Shown: in pieces, positions 8,202-16,088 of the stretch | Layout: every line of letters begins with the position of its first letter | How positions within the stretch are numbered: the stretch's first letter is position 1 | Origin: an uncultured Rhodospirillaceae bacterium | Lineage (GTDB): Bacteria; Pseudomonadota; Alphaproteobacteria; Rhodospirillales; Magnetospirillaceae | DNA length: 64,000 bases | NCBI GenBank assembly: GCA_937887565.1 | Contig: CALABS010000008.1 | Location: 1-64,000, forward strand | Direction of reading: 5' to 3' | Translations under genes and position numbers: made by a program | The notes under the pieces: generated by a model | Databases searched by the model: none | Told to the model about the DNA's origin: nothing | What the model saw: the letters and a program-made list of their open reading frames with translations, nothing else

Positions 8202-8420
8202 TCAGTGCCGCAGGAACGCGTCCCACAGGCACTCACCCGCTTCGTTGCGGATCTCCACCTTCTCGGTGCCGAGCACCTCATGGGTGCTTTCGACGCTCGC
8301 GGCGAAATCGGTGCTCAGGAGGAACTTGGCCCGCTTCTTCGCGGCGGGGAGGCCTTCGATCAGGTCGCTCGCGGTCTCGCAACCATCCTTGTCGAGCAGC
8401 ACAACATTGTATTCGGCCAT
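8202..8420 (-). CDS. Small hypothetical protein (72 aa)
   Basis: 72 residues from the ATG at 8420, with GGGAGG 6 bp upstream. Acidic/basic alternating sequence (VVLLDKDGCETASDLIEG, KKRAKFLLSTDFAASVEST) with no recognisable motif. It is the first gene of the minus-strand run and diverges from the small HTH regulator at 8522. The two operator-like palindromes at 8450-8501 lie in its upstream region, so it is likely repressed by that regulator. Confidence 0.6.
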   Translation of the reverse strand: MAEYNVVLLDKDGCETASDLIEGLPAAKKRAKFLLSTDFAASVESTHEVLGTEKVEIRNEAGECLWDAFLRH

Positions 8421-8449
8421 CGGTGCCTCCCTCATTCATCTGAGTAGGA

Positions 8450-8501
8450 GTTTACGTCACGCTAACTCATGGCGCAAGAGAAAAGTTTGCGTCACGTAAA
8501 C
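8450..8501. promoter_or_regulatory. Paired 17-bp operators in a divergent promoter
   Basis: GTTTACGTCACGCTAAC (8450-8466) and GTTTGCGTCACGTAAAC (8485-8501), each an imperfect palindrome, 35 bp apart. Leftward: TTGCGC, 17 bp, TAAACT. Rightward: TTGCGT (8487), 17 bp, TATGGT (8510), which would start transcription at about the ATG at 8522, so that mRNA may be leaderless. Confidence 0.6.
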
Positions 8502-8521
8502 TATTCCGATATGGTGGCCCC

Positions 8522-8797
8522 ATGACGCGAGAAAAGACCCCCTGGCAACGCCGGGCTATCGCCGCCGGTATGGAACAGCAGACGCTTGCCACCCTGACCG
8601 GGCACGACAAGACGACGGTGTCGCGCCAATTGCGCAACTATTGGCAGTCTGGTATCCCCAAGCACGTCCGCGCGATGATCGTGGCCTGGGAGGTGATGAC
8701 TCCCGAGCAGCGGGCCTTGTGGGTGCAACGGGTCGATGAGGACGAGGGTGACGGATCTGCTGAACCTCCCCGGCCTCCCCGTCGAGCAGGTGATTGA
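8522..8797 (+). CDS. Small helix-turn-helix regulator
   Basis: 91 residues. A helix-turn-helix is visible at about residues 20-40 (LATLTGHDKTTVSRQLRNYW), close to the layout of phage-type repressors. It reads away from two palindromic operators in its own promoter, so autorepression is likely. No ribosome-binding site precedes the ATG, which fits a leaderless transcript. The last ~20 residues overlap the start of the ISL3 transposase and are Pro/Arg-rich, so its natural end may have been changed by that insertion. Confidence 0.65.
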   Translation: MTREKTPWQRRAIAAGMEQQTLATLTGHDKTTVSRQLRNYWQSGIPKHVRAMIVAWEVMTPEQRALWVQRVDEDEGDGSAEPPRPPRRAGD

Positions 8798-9560
8798 GGA
8801 CGAGCACCAGTACAGCATCAAGGTCGGCCGACGGAGCGCCCGCGCCCATTGCCCGCACTGTGGCTCCCTGGCGCTGAGGCCGAACGGCTCGCGCGAAGTC
8901 CGCATTCACGACCTTCCCATCCACGGCAAGCGGGTCGGCATCTGGTTCGACCGCCAGCGTTTCCTCTGCCCCGATTGCGGCAAGGCGTGCTCGGATGAAC
9001 CCGAGGCACTTGATCCGGCCCGCCAGATGACCGCGCGCCTGGTGCAGTGGATCGGCGAGCAGGGCCTGCGCCGGCCGTTCACCGCCATTGCCGACGACGT
9101 GGGCCTGGCAGAATCCACCATCCGCGATGTGTGGTCGGAATGGACCGAGGAGCGCATCCAGGCGCTGAAGATCCCCACGCCCACCTGGATGGGGCTGGAT
9201 GAGGTCTACATGCTCGGCGGCGTGCGCGGCGTCATTACCGACGTGGGCGAACGCACCCTGGTGGATTTCCTGCCAAAGCGGGACAAGCGGACCATCGCCA
9301 TCCGGATCGCCCGCATGCCCGACCGGGCGCAAATCGAACTGGTCACCATGGACATGTGGCGTCCGTACTGGACGGTGGTGCGCGAGCTGCTGCCCGGCGC
9401 CCAGGTGGTGGTGGACCGCTGGCATGTGCAGCGCTACGCAAACGACGGCCTGGAGGTGGTCCGGAAGGCGCTGCGCGCCGGCCTGACCAAGAAGCGGCGC
9501 ATCGCCCTCAAGGATGATCGCCGGCTGCTGCTGAAGCGCGGCCACGACCTGACCGGCCTT
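8736..9560 (+). pseudogene. ISL3-family transposase, 3' truncated
   Basis: Begins MRTRVTDLLNLPGLPVEQV and shows the ISL3 zinc-ribbon (CPHCGSLALR ... CPDCGKAC at about residues 31-80), an HTH, and the start of the DDE domain (WMGLDEVYMLGG, then VVVDRWHVQRYAND). The frame leaves transposase sequence near residue 275, where the DNA becomes the inverted cassette 3; the frame then runs on to 9851 as unrelated sequence. ISL3 transposases are usually 400-550 residues, so the last catalytic Glu and the C-terminus are gone. No clear terminal inverted repeats were found. Confidence 0.75.
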
Positions 9561-9666
9561 GACCGTCTTGCCGGCCTGGACCAGGCTGTAGGGCAGGTCC
9601 GGCGCACCCCCCCGCACGGCCGCGGCGCTGGCGATCACGTCGGCGCCGGCATCGGAAAAATAAACT
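9561..9666 (-). pseudogene. Silent C-terminal cassette 3 (35-codon stub)
   Basis: On the minus strand, VYFSDAGADVIASAAAVRGG is followed by APDLPYSLVQAGKTVKAG and then by ISL3-derived sequence. It is the same head as cassettes 1, 2 and the expressed copy. It lies in direct orientation with the expressed copy, so recombination between their sites would delete rather than invert. Confidence 0.6.
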
Positions 9667-9672
9667 GCCGGG
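9645..9672 (-). repeat. Cassette recombination site, copy 3 (-)
   Basis: Minus-strand CCGGCA, GTTTATTTTTCCGA, TGCCGGC: inverted arms around the same AT-rich core as copy 2, with one T-to-C difference. Confidence 0.6.
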
Positions 9673-9693
9673 TACCACCAGCACACGCCAAGA

Positions 9694-11961
9694 TCAGAAT
9701 GTGCCCGAAGCACAGACGGTCGCCTGGTCTGACCCATTTCGGGCGGCGCACCATTTGCCGGACAGCTGCGAGTAGCACTCGTAAAGCGACGATGTGCCGG
9801 AGCCGTCGGCAATCCAAGATCCAGGGAACAGGTCGCCATTCTCTGAATTGACCTTGATCTCCTGCCGCTGCGGGGACGATTGGATGGCTGTCCAATAGGT
9901 CGACTGACAACTTTCCTGCCACGTGCTCTGTGCCGCAGCGTAATTGTAAATCGTCCGGTACTCCCACTTCTGCGTGGTGCACACGTAGTGAGGTCCGGTC
10001 GGAGTGCCGGCGCCGGAGGCATGGACGTACTCGGTGCCGTCGGGTCTCGCGTAGACGTCGCTGACGGCGGTCTCGCGGAAGGCATCGCAGCCGTCATAGG
10101 TCGACGTCCCCGTCGGCACCGTCCTGCCCGCCTCGACCAGCGAATAGGGGAGATCCGGCGACCCGGCCCGCACCTGGGCCGCACTGGCAATGACCTCCTG
10201 GCCAGCGTCGGAAAAATAAATTTCCGTTTTCGGCTTCGACGTGCGGGTGGTGTCGTTGTGCTCGTAGCCGGCGATGCGGATCTGGTGGGTGAACGGGATG
10301 GCCAGGTCCTGGCCGCAGGACGTCACATAGGTCGGGCCGCCGCCCAGGTTGTAGTACCAGCGCGAATGGGCCCAACTCTGGCCGCCGGCGACGTCGTGGG
10401 TGTAACCGCCCTCACAGCCCGACCGGGTCTTGACCAGGTCGGTGACCTCTCCGGTCACCGGCGCGCAGCCGCTGTCGGCCCAGTTGAGGTTGCCGCCGCC
10501 GTCGGTGTACTTGAACCGCCGCTGCGGCCAGGCCTTGCCCGCCTGCTGATCGACCAGCGGCGAACACACGCTGCGGTCCTCGACCACGGCGAAGGTGGTG
10601 CCGGTCTCGCTGCAGTCCTGCGCGGTGTAGGTCAGGCCGTTGTGCGAGAAGGTCGTCTTCTTTTTCTCGTGCGCCGTGAGCGCCGGCATGTCGAGCCTGG
10701 GCGAACAGCCGTCGGCCGCGGCAGTCATGGTGATTGCCTGGGCGTCTGCGACACGATGGCAGGACGCCACGACCGTCCTCTGGTTTGATTTGTTCGTATA
10801 GACGGTCTCGGCCCGCCGCCATGCCTGCAACGCGAGCAAATCCGTCTCGATGGTGCAGGACGCCTCGTCCTCCACGAGATCGAAGGCTTGCTCCGCATCC
10901 TTCTCGCATTCCGTCGACAGGTAGGTGGTGCTGCCCTCGCCGTTCACGTAGTAGAGCTTGTACTGCGGGTATGCTTTCTTTGCCGCCAGATCGACGGAAT
11001 CCTGGCAGACAGAGTAGCTTTTCTGGACCGGATAGCGCGTCAGCGTGTCGGAGCATTGCCCCTCGGGTGACCCGTTTCTCGTCGTCCTCGACTGCACGAT
11101 CGCCACGGCCTGCTGAAGGTCGATCCGAGGTTCGCAACCTTCCGACGTTTCACCGATCAGATCCTCCGGCGCCGCTGCCGCCGCCTCGGCACTGCCGAGC
11201 ATCTTCGGCTGCAGGGACCGCAGGATGGAGTTCTCGGACGCGCCGTCGCCGGCGGCCGTTGTCGGCTTCTTGCCCGTGTCGGCCTGCACCGTCTGGCCAC
11301 CCGTCGTCTGCTGGACGGGTTTCTGCCCCGCCTGCTGCTGTGCAGGCTGGGCCAGCAGGTTCCGAGCCGCGTTAAGCGCCCCAGCGACATCCCCCTTGGC
11401 ATTGACGACCTGCCCGGCCGGGACGGGGTCCCCGGTGGTGAACGACGTCACCAGCGGCGAAGGCAGCACTTCCCGGCGGCTCACCCCATCCTCGCGCGTC
11501 ACGGCCGTCCAGGTGACAACCGCACGCTTCCGGGCCTCCCCCGGCTTCAACGGCGGCGCGTCCTCGGTTCGGATCGTGCCGTTCAGCATCACCTTGTCGC
11601 GAATGTCCGCTTCCGCCCTCACGGCATCCGCAAAACGCGCTTTCACACGCTCGGTCACCTGACCGTTCACGCGAATCTCCTCCGCCGTCGCCAGCGGCAT
11701 CAGGTCGCTCTGGGGTTGCGAGACGGCAGTTCCCGTCCCCTGCCCCGTCGTGACCGTCGTTGATGCGGGCCTGGCGACAGAGGTCGCCGGCGCCGCCGTC
11801 GAGCCCGGTTGCGTCGACCTGGTCGTCGTCTGGACCGAACCGGCCGCCGGCGCCATGATGTCCGGCATCTTGCGTTCCTGGGCGCCCACGACGGAAACTG
11901 CCAATGCGGCGAGCGCAGCGGCAGCCGCCGGCACCCCCACCCACCTGCTCCACCTGCTCAT
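9694..11961 (-). CDS. Cysteine-rich pilus-tip/surface protein with switchable C-terminus
   Basis: 755 residues. A signal peptide (residues 1-27, ending VVGAQ) is followed by a Thr/Pro/Gln-rich linker to about residue 275. Residues 280-560 carry about five repeats of ~55 residues with paired cysteines and a YxNxxGxTY-like strand, a likely shaft. At residue 576 the recombination site begins (EIYFSDAGQEVIASAA), and the last ~180 residues correspond to the silent cassettes. It is the last gene of the virB2-virB10 operon, so it is probably exported by or displayed on the type IV apparatus, like PilV on R64 pili. That role is inference; the homology of the shaft is unknown to me. Confidence 0.7.
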   Translation of the reverse strand: MSRWSRWVGVPAAAAALAALAVSVVGAQERKMPDIMAPAAGSVQTTTRSTQPGSTAAPATSVARPASTTVTTGQGTGTAVSQPQSDLMPLATAEEIRVNGQVTERVKARFADAVRAEADIRDKVMLNGTIRTEDAPPLKPGEARKRAVVTWTAVTREDGVSRREVLPSPLVTSFTTGDPVPAGQVVNAKGDVAGALNAARNLLAQPAQQQAGQKPVQQTTGGQTVQADTGKKPTTAAGDGASENSILRSLQPKMLGSAEAAAAAPEDLIGETSEGCEPRIDLQQAVAIVQSRTTRNGSPEGQCSDTLTRYPVQKSYSVCQDSVDLAAKKAYPQYKLYYVNGEGSTTYLSTECEKDAEQAFDLVEDEASCTIETDLLALQAWRRAETVYTNKSNQRTVVASCHRVADAQAITMTAAADGCSPRLDMPALTAHEKKKTTFSHNGLTYTAQDCSETGTTFAVVEDRSVCSPLVDQQAGKAWPQRRFKYTDGGGNLNWADSGCAPVTGEVTDLVKTRSGCEGGYTHDVAGGQSWAHSRWYYNLGGGPTYVTSCGQDLAIPFTHQIRIAGYEHNDTTRTSKPKTEIYFSDAGQEVIASAAQVRAGSPDLPYSLVEAGRTVPTGTSTYDGCDAFRETAVSDVYARPDGTEYVHASGAGTPTGPHYVCTTQKWEYRTIYNYAAAQSTWQESCQSTYWTAIQSSPQRQEIKVNSENGDLFPGSWIADGSGTSSLYECYSQLSGKWCAARNGSDQATVCASGTF
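10200..10227 (-). repeat. Cassette recombination site, copy 4 (expressed, -)
   Basis: Minus-strand CGGAAATTTATTTTTCCGA followed by CGCTGGCC, inside the tip gene at codon ~576. It keeps the TTTATTTTTC core exactly but has the least conserved arms. It is the point where the constant shaft meets the variable end. Confidence 0.6.
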
Positions 11962-12017
11962 GGTCTTCTCTCCCTTGCGAACCGCCTGTCCCCAACCAAT
12001 TCTTTTCCCGTGCCCCG

Positions 12018-13754
12018 TCAGCGCGGCGTCGCCCGTTGTCCGGATGGCGACCTGCCCGCCGGCACCGATTCATCCGCAACGGCGCCGCCGCTGTTCTCGA
12101 CCTCGGCCAGCAGCTCGGGCACCGGGAACCACATGTCCTTGAGGGGCTTGATGACCAGCCGCGTACCGGCCGGGATCTGGATGATCGGCCGGAGATCGAA
12201 GCTCTCCTCCAGCTGCTGCTTGACCACGCTGCCCAGGTTGTCCGCCGCCGTTTCCTGGGCCGCGATCATCCGTTCATCCGTCGGCGGCACCATGTAGGCG
12301 AACGCCGAGGCGATCGCGGTCACGAACGCCGCCGAACCGTATTTTTCCGACAACCTGCTGTCGACCCAGCCGGGCACCCCCGTCCGGCCGATGGCGTCCT
12401 TCGCTTCGAACCCGTCCCTGGTGTAGAAGCTGGATCCGTCGGGGCGCTCGAAACGCTTCCATACGACGTTCAGGCGGGTCTCCCCGGTCTTGGACAATGG
12501 GATGTAATCGCCTTCGATCCGCGTTCCCGCCGGCACCAGGATCTTCCGGCCGTCAGCCCCGAACACGTGGCTTTCCACGGTGCAGATGACCGAACCGGGC
12601 AGGCTCGAATCGATCGTGGTCTCGAGCACACAACGGATGAAACGCGTCGTCGTGATGATCCGCGTCCGGTCCCGCGGAAAGGTCCAGGGTGCCAGGCCCA
12701 AGCCGATCTGCTCGTGGGAAGGCGCTTTCAACCCCGGTGCCGCTTCACGATTGCGGAACTCAGGCTTCGCAGAGGATGGCCTTACCTCCGGCCGCAGATC
12801 CACGACGGCGGCACCCGCCGCCTCCCGCTCGCGCTTGGCCCGGGCGACCGCCTCGATCATCGGATCGGGCGGCAGCGGCTTTGCCAGTCCGGTGCCGCCG
12901 ACGCTCATTTCGGACGTGGCTCCGGTTCCCCGTTCCGACCAGCCGACGATCAGGCGGGCGCTGGACGTTTCATCCCTGGTCGGCGCGAAGGAAAGGCCGA
13001 TCCGACAACTGGCGCCGCCCGGCAAGGTCTTTCCGGTACATTCGTCCTTCGTCACGAAGAAGGCGGTTCCGGACGGCTCCAGACCCACCCGGCCCACGGT
13101 CAGCGGCGTATCGCCCCGGTTCCACCACAAGGTGCCGGCGGCACTCTCCTGGCCCACCTCGACAGTGTCGAACGAAACGGATGCGGATTCGGGCGCCAGC
13201 CTGCCGGGCCGGGCGGTATCGTCCTCCACCACCACGACCCGGATCACCTGCGGCCCCGCGAGGGTCGCATCACGGGGATCCGCGAACACCAGATCGAAGG
13301 TGCGATCGCCCTCGAGAATGACGTCGTTGTCAATGATGGCGATGTCGACTGTCTTTTCCCGCTCGTCCGGCTCGAACACGACCTCTCTGGTCACCGCCTC
13401 GAAATTCTTGCCCGGCTCCGCCGCTGCCAGTCCCGCTGCCGGGGATCCGCTTCGCGCGCTGCGCACCGTGACCACGACACGGCGGTCATAGGAAACGGAA
13501 CGCGTGAGGCGGACCGAGACCTTGCCGCCGTTCTCGGCGACACGGATTTCCGAGGATGCCTCGACCGTCAACTTGGCCGTGCGCGGAAACAGCTCGGGCG
13601 GCGGCAGCGAGTCGGCTGCCGGCGTGGCAACGGGCGCCGAAGGCCCGAAGCCGAAGAAGTCCATCACGTCATCAAGCCAATCGGCCCGCCCTTCGGCAGG
13701 CAGGCCGAAAAGCAGGCCCGACAAGGCCGCACCAACGAGAAGCCGGCGCCTCAT
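12018..13754 (-). CDS. virB10: VirB10-like core-complex protein with Calx-beta and ASH/Hydin-like domains
   Basis: 578 residues. After a signal peptide (1-24) comes a Calx-beta-like domain (about 45-165; VSVRLTRSVSYDRRVVVTV, VDIAIIDNDVILEGDRTFDL) and an ASH/Hydin-like beta domain (about 175-270; VSFDTVEVGQESAAGTLWW). The VirB10 C-terminal beta-barrel part spans about 350-545 (CTVESHVFGADGRKILVPAG, GTRIEGDY, GSAAFVTAIASAFAYM). Normal VirB10 has instead a cytoplasmic tail, a transmembrane helix and a Pro-rich region; here the protein looks wholly periplasmic/outer-membrane. It follows virB9 by 5 bp and precedes the tip gene. Confidence 0.82.
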   Translation of the reverse strand: MRRRLLVGAALSGLLFGLPAEGRADWLDDVMDFFGFGPSAPVATPAADSLPPPELFPRTAKLTVEASSEIRVAENGGKVSVRLTRSVSYDRRVVVTVRSARSGSPAAGLAAAEPGKNFEAVTREVVFEPDEREKTVDIAIIDNDVILEGDRTFDLVFADPRDATLAGPQVIRVVVVEDDTARPGRLAPESASVSFDTVEVGQESAAGTLWWNRGDTPLTVGRVGLEPSGTAFFVTKDECTGKTLPGGASCRIGLSFAPTRDETSSARLIVGWSERGTGATSEMSVGGTGLAKPLPPDPMIEAVARAKREREAAGAAVVDLRPEVRPSSAKPEFRNREAAPGLKAPSHEQIGLGLAPWTFPRDRTRIITTTRFIRCVLETTIDSSLPGSVICTVESHVFGADGRKILVPAGTRIEGDYIPLSKTGETRLNVVWKRFERPDGSSFYTRDGFEAKDAIGRTGVPGWVDSRLSEKYGSAAFVTAIASAFAYMVPPTDERMIAAQETAADNLGSVVKQQLEESFDLRPIIQIPAGTRLVIKPLKDMWFPVPELLAEVENSGGAVADESVPAGRSPSGQRATPR

Positions 13755-13759
13755 CGGCT

Positions 13760-14950
13760 TCAGCCTCCGTCATTCAGCTTGGGGTAGGTTCCTGTGGATG
13801 CCGTTCCCGGACGGGCCGGCCTGGAGGACCCGGCCTTCGATCCGCCCGCCGACGACTGTCCCGGCAGCTTCAGGTAGTTGCCCACATACTTGACGCAGAC
13901 GACCCGGGCGCCGTTGACGAGCGTTAGGTTGTAGCCTACTCCCTCGATGACCAGGAGGTTGCCTTCGGGCCCCGTGGTGCGCGTGTTCACCGGCGAGTTG
14001 GCACCGTCGACGACCTGGAACACGATCGGCCGCAGAATGCGGTCCGCACGCCCTCCTTCGCCGAAGTCCAACATGGTGAAGGTGCCATCGTCGAACACAC
14101 GGACCGGCGCGATCGTTTCCGATTCCGAATCCTGCGCGAGAACTTCGTAGCCGTCGAACCGTACGGCATCGAGGTTGAACGGGATTTCCCGGAGCCAGTC
14201 CGGATCATCGGTTCCCAGCGTGCCGTCCCACGCACTCCCTGCGCCACGGGGCCGGCTTTGCCTTTGCGCCAAGGCCCCTTTTCCCGTGCCCGACACCGCT
14301 CCTGCCGCTTTCATCGGCTCCACGGCCTGTCCCGCATAGCCCGGCGCGGTCACCAGGCCAGACAGCCCCGGCGGGCGGGCTTCCACGTGGACGGTCGCCT
14401 CGGCCATGTTCGTGTCGTCCGACGCCTGGATGTGGAGGAAGGCCGTATAGATGTTCCGGCCGCGCTCGAAGCGCCGGCCGAAGACGTGCATAGTCGTATC
14501 CACTTCCACGACCTTCTTCTTCGGGCGGACGAGAAGGATGTTGCGGACGGCGGCGCCGCTGTCCTCACCCGGAAATTTGTGCTCGAAGGCATACTCGTCG
14601 CCGAAGGTGACGAAATCGATCTGCTCCCACTGGGGGAATTCGATGACCGTCCAGGTTCGCCGCCTGAGATCGATCAGAACCGGATCCTCGTAGGGCTCGA
14701 ACGGCCAGACCATGATGCCCCGCCCCTGGCGAAGTTTCTTCTTGGCCTCCTTCAGCGGCGCCAGGCCCGGATGGACGTCGTTGAGCGGGATGTCCGCTCC
14801 GGAGCCGGCATCCTCCTGGCCAGCCGTGGCCCCGGGAGCGCGGTCCAGCAGGTCGTCGACCACCTGGGCACGGGCGGAACCTACGGCGAGGCACGAGGAA
14901 AGGATGAGGGCTGGCGCCGCTTTCCGGCACCACGTCCAGAGCGAGGTCAT
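13760..14950 (-). CDS. virB9: VirB9-type outer-membrane core protein
   Basis: 396 residues with a signal peptide (ending SARA, about residue 28). The N-terminal VirB9 domain shows the typical VLIDLRRRTWTVIEFPQWE and ILLVRPKKK segments; the C-terminal beta sandwich (about 255-365) has VRVFDDGTFTMLDF and NLLVIEGVGYNLTLVNG. It would pair with VirB7 and VirB10 in the outer-membrane ring. Its ATG overlaps the virB8 stop by 4 bp. Slightly longer than usual because of a low-complexity linker at about 210-245 and a Ser/Gly tail. Confidence 0.88.
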   Translation of the reverse strand: MTSLWTWCRKAAPALILSSCLAVGSARAQVVDDLLDRAPGATAGQEDAGSGADIPLNDVHPGLAPLKEAKKKLRQGRGIMVWPFEPYEDPVLIDLRRRTWTVIEFPQWEQIDFVTFGDEYAFEHKFPGEDSGAAVRNILLVRPKKKVVEVDTTMHVFGRRFERGRNIYTAFLHIQASDDTNMAEATVHVEARPPGLSGLVTAPGYAGQAVEPMKAAGAVSGTGKGALAQRQSRPRGAGSAWDGTLGTDDPDWLREIPFNLDAVRFDGYEVLAQDSESETIAPVRVFDDGTFTMLDFGEGGRADRILRPIVFQVVDGANSPVNTRTTGPEGNLLVIEGVGYNLTLVNGARVVCVKYVGNYLKLPGQSSAGGSKAGSSRPARPGTASTGTYPKLNDGG

Positions 14951-15870
14951 TCGCGAATCTCCGCCAGATGGTACTTGTAGACCCGGAAACCGAAGGGATT
15001 GAGATGCCGCTCCCGGCGTGCGGCTTCGCTTTCGTCGAAGCGCACCCAAAGCATGGCGACGAACTTGCGCTCGCGGGCAACCTGCCCTTCCCGCACAGCC
15101 GTCTCCGGCTCGCCGGCGAACCGGTAGGAGACGGTCCGTTTCGCCGGCTGATAATCGATCGCCGCGAACCGCACCTCCCAGACGTCGCCGGCCTTGTCCC
15201 TGGTCTTCAGGATGGGGTCGGCGAGAAGGCGAACCTTCCGGCCGAAGCCGTCGTCGATGAACTTCTCGACCTCCTTCAGGTCGCGGACGAATTCCGAGTA
15301 CACATCCGCCGTGGAGTGGCGGAACATGTACGAGCATAGGAGGTCCGCCAGTTCGAAACCGGACAGGTTGCCGGTCTCGGCACACTTGCGGCCCCAGCGC
15401 CGGTCCATCTCCCCGATGTCCGGCACGACCTCATGCCTGGTGCGCACATAACGTGCCGCTTCGCCTTCGGAAACCACGTCGCGGACGCGGGCGCTCATGG
15501 TCCCGGGGCTCACATTGACCACGGCATCGTCGAGCGACCGCTTTTCGAGGATGTACGGGACCCACTCCTTGAGCGGGAACAGCATTTCGACCGTGTTCGA
15601 CAGACTGAGGATGGTGAACGCCTGCAACACGATGATCGCCACGGCAATCCGCAGGCCATGCCGTTGCGGCCGGTCGCCGTCTCCCGTCCGGTGTTCCTGG
15701 GTATAGGGCCCCAGTGAGTCGCCCTCGGCCCGTGCGTCCGCGATCCCTCCGCCGGCAACCCTGGAGGCGGACCCAAGCAGGCGCGGCTCGACACGCTCGC
15801 CCGAGCTGCTGCCGCGGGAGCGGCCGAACCGCTCCTGCAGGACAGCAAGCCCCTGCCGCCAGCGGTTCAT
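14947..15870 (-). CDS. virB8: VirB8-type inner-membrane assembly protein
   Basis: 307 residues. A ~70-residue polar cytoplasmic N-terminus precedes one transmembrane helix (about 74-92, AVAIIVLQAFTILSLS), followed by the periplasmic NTF2-like VirB8 domain ending at a WEVRFAAIDYQP / FVAMLWVRFDE segment and a final NPFGFRVYKYHLAE. The NPxG motif (NPFG) is the VirB8 dimer-interface signature. It starts 3 bp after the virB7 stop and overlaps virB9. Confidence 0.88.
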   Translation of the reverse strand: MNRWRQGLAVLQERFGRSRGSSSGERVEPRLLGSASRVAGGGIADARAEGDSLGPYTQEHRTGDGDRPQRHGLRIAVAIIVLQAFTILSLSNTVEMLFPLKEWVPYILEKRSLDDAVVNVSPGTMSARVRDVVSEGEAARYVRTRHEVVPDIGEMDRRWGRKCAETGNLSGFELADLLCSYMFRHSTADVYSEFVRDLKEVEKFIDDGFGRKVRLLADPILKTRDKAGDVWEVRFAAIDYQPAKRTVSYRFAGEPETAVREGQVARERKFVAMLWVRFDESEAARRERHLNPFGFRVYKYHLAEIRE

Positions 15871-15872
15871 GG

Positions 15873-16088
15873 TCAGACCGCCGCCCCGATGGGCCGGGTC
15901 GGCCCTTCACCGGCGCGATAGCGCATCTGCCAGCCGTCGTCGATGGGCTCCTGCTGGATGGGGATGCAGGCACAGGGGCTGGGCGGAAACTCGTCACGCC
16001 CTGAACCGGTCCCGACCGGAGCGACCCGGCTGTCGGCGCAACCAGCCACGAGGCCGGCCGCCGCGACAATGGCCAACACCTTCATCAT
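15873..16088 (-). CDS. virB7: VirB7-like lipoprotein
   Basis: 71 residues. A short signal sequence ends in a lipobox VAGC with the acylated Cys at residue 17, and a second Cys pair (CACIP) follows near residue 39. Small lipoproteins in this position (between virB5 and virB8, upstream of virB9) are the VirB7 subunits that anchor VirB9 in the outer membrane. Sequence identity in this family is low, so the call rests on lipobox, size and place. The start overlaps the virB5 stop by 4 bp. Confidence 0.75.
   Translation of the reverse strand: MMKVLAIVAAAGLVAGCADSRVAPVGTGSGRDEFPPSPCACIPIQQEPIDDGWQMRYRAGEGPTRPIGAAV

Noticed and set aside
8736..9851. Full 371-codon frame of the ISL3 transposase
   Set aside because: The last ~95 codons are cassette and tip-gene DNA read on the wrong strand, not transposase.
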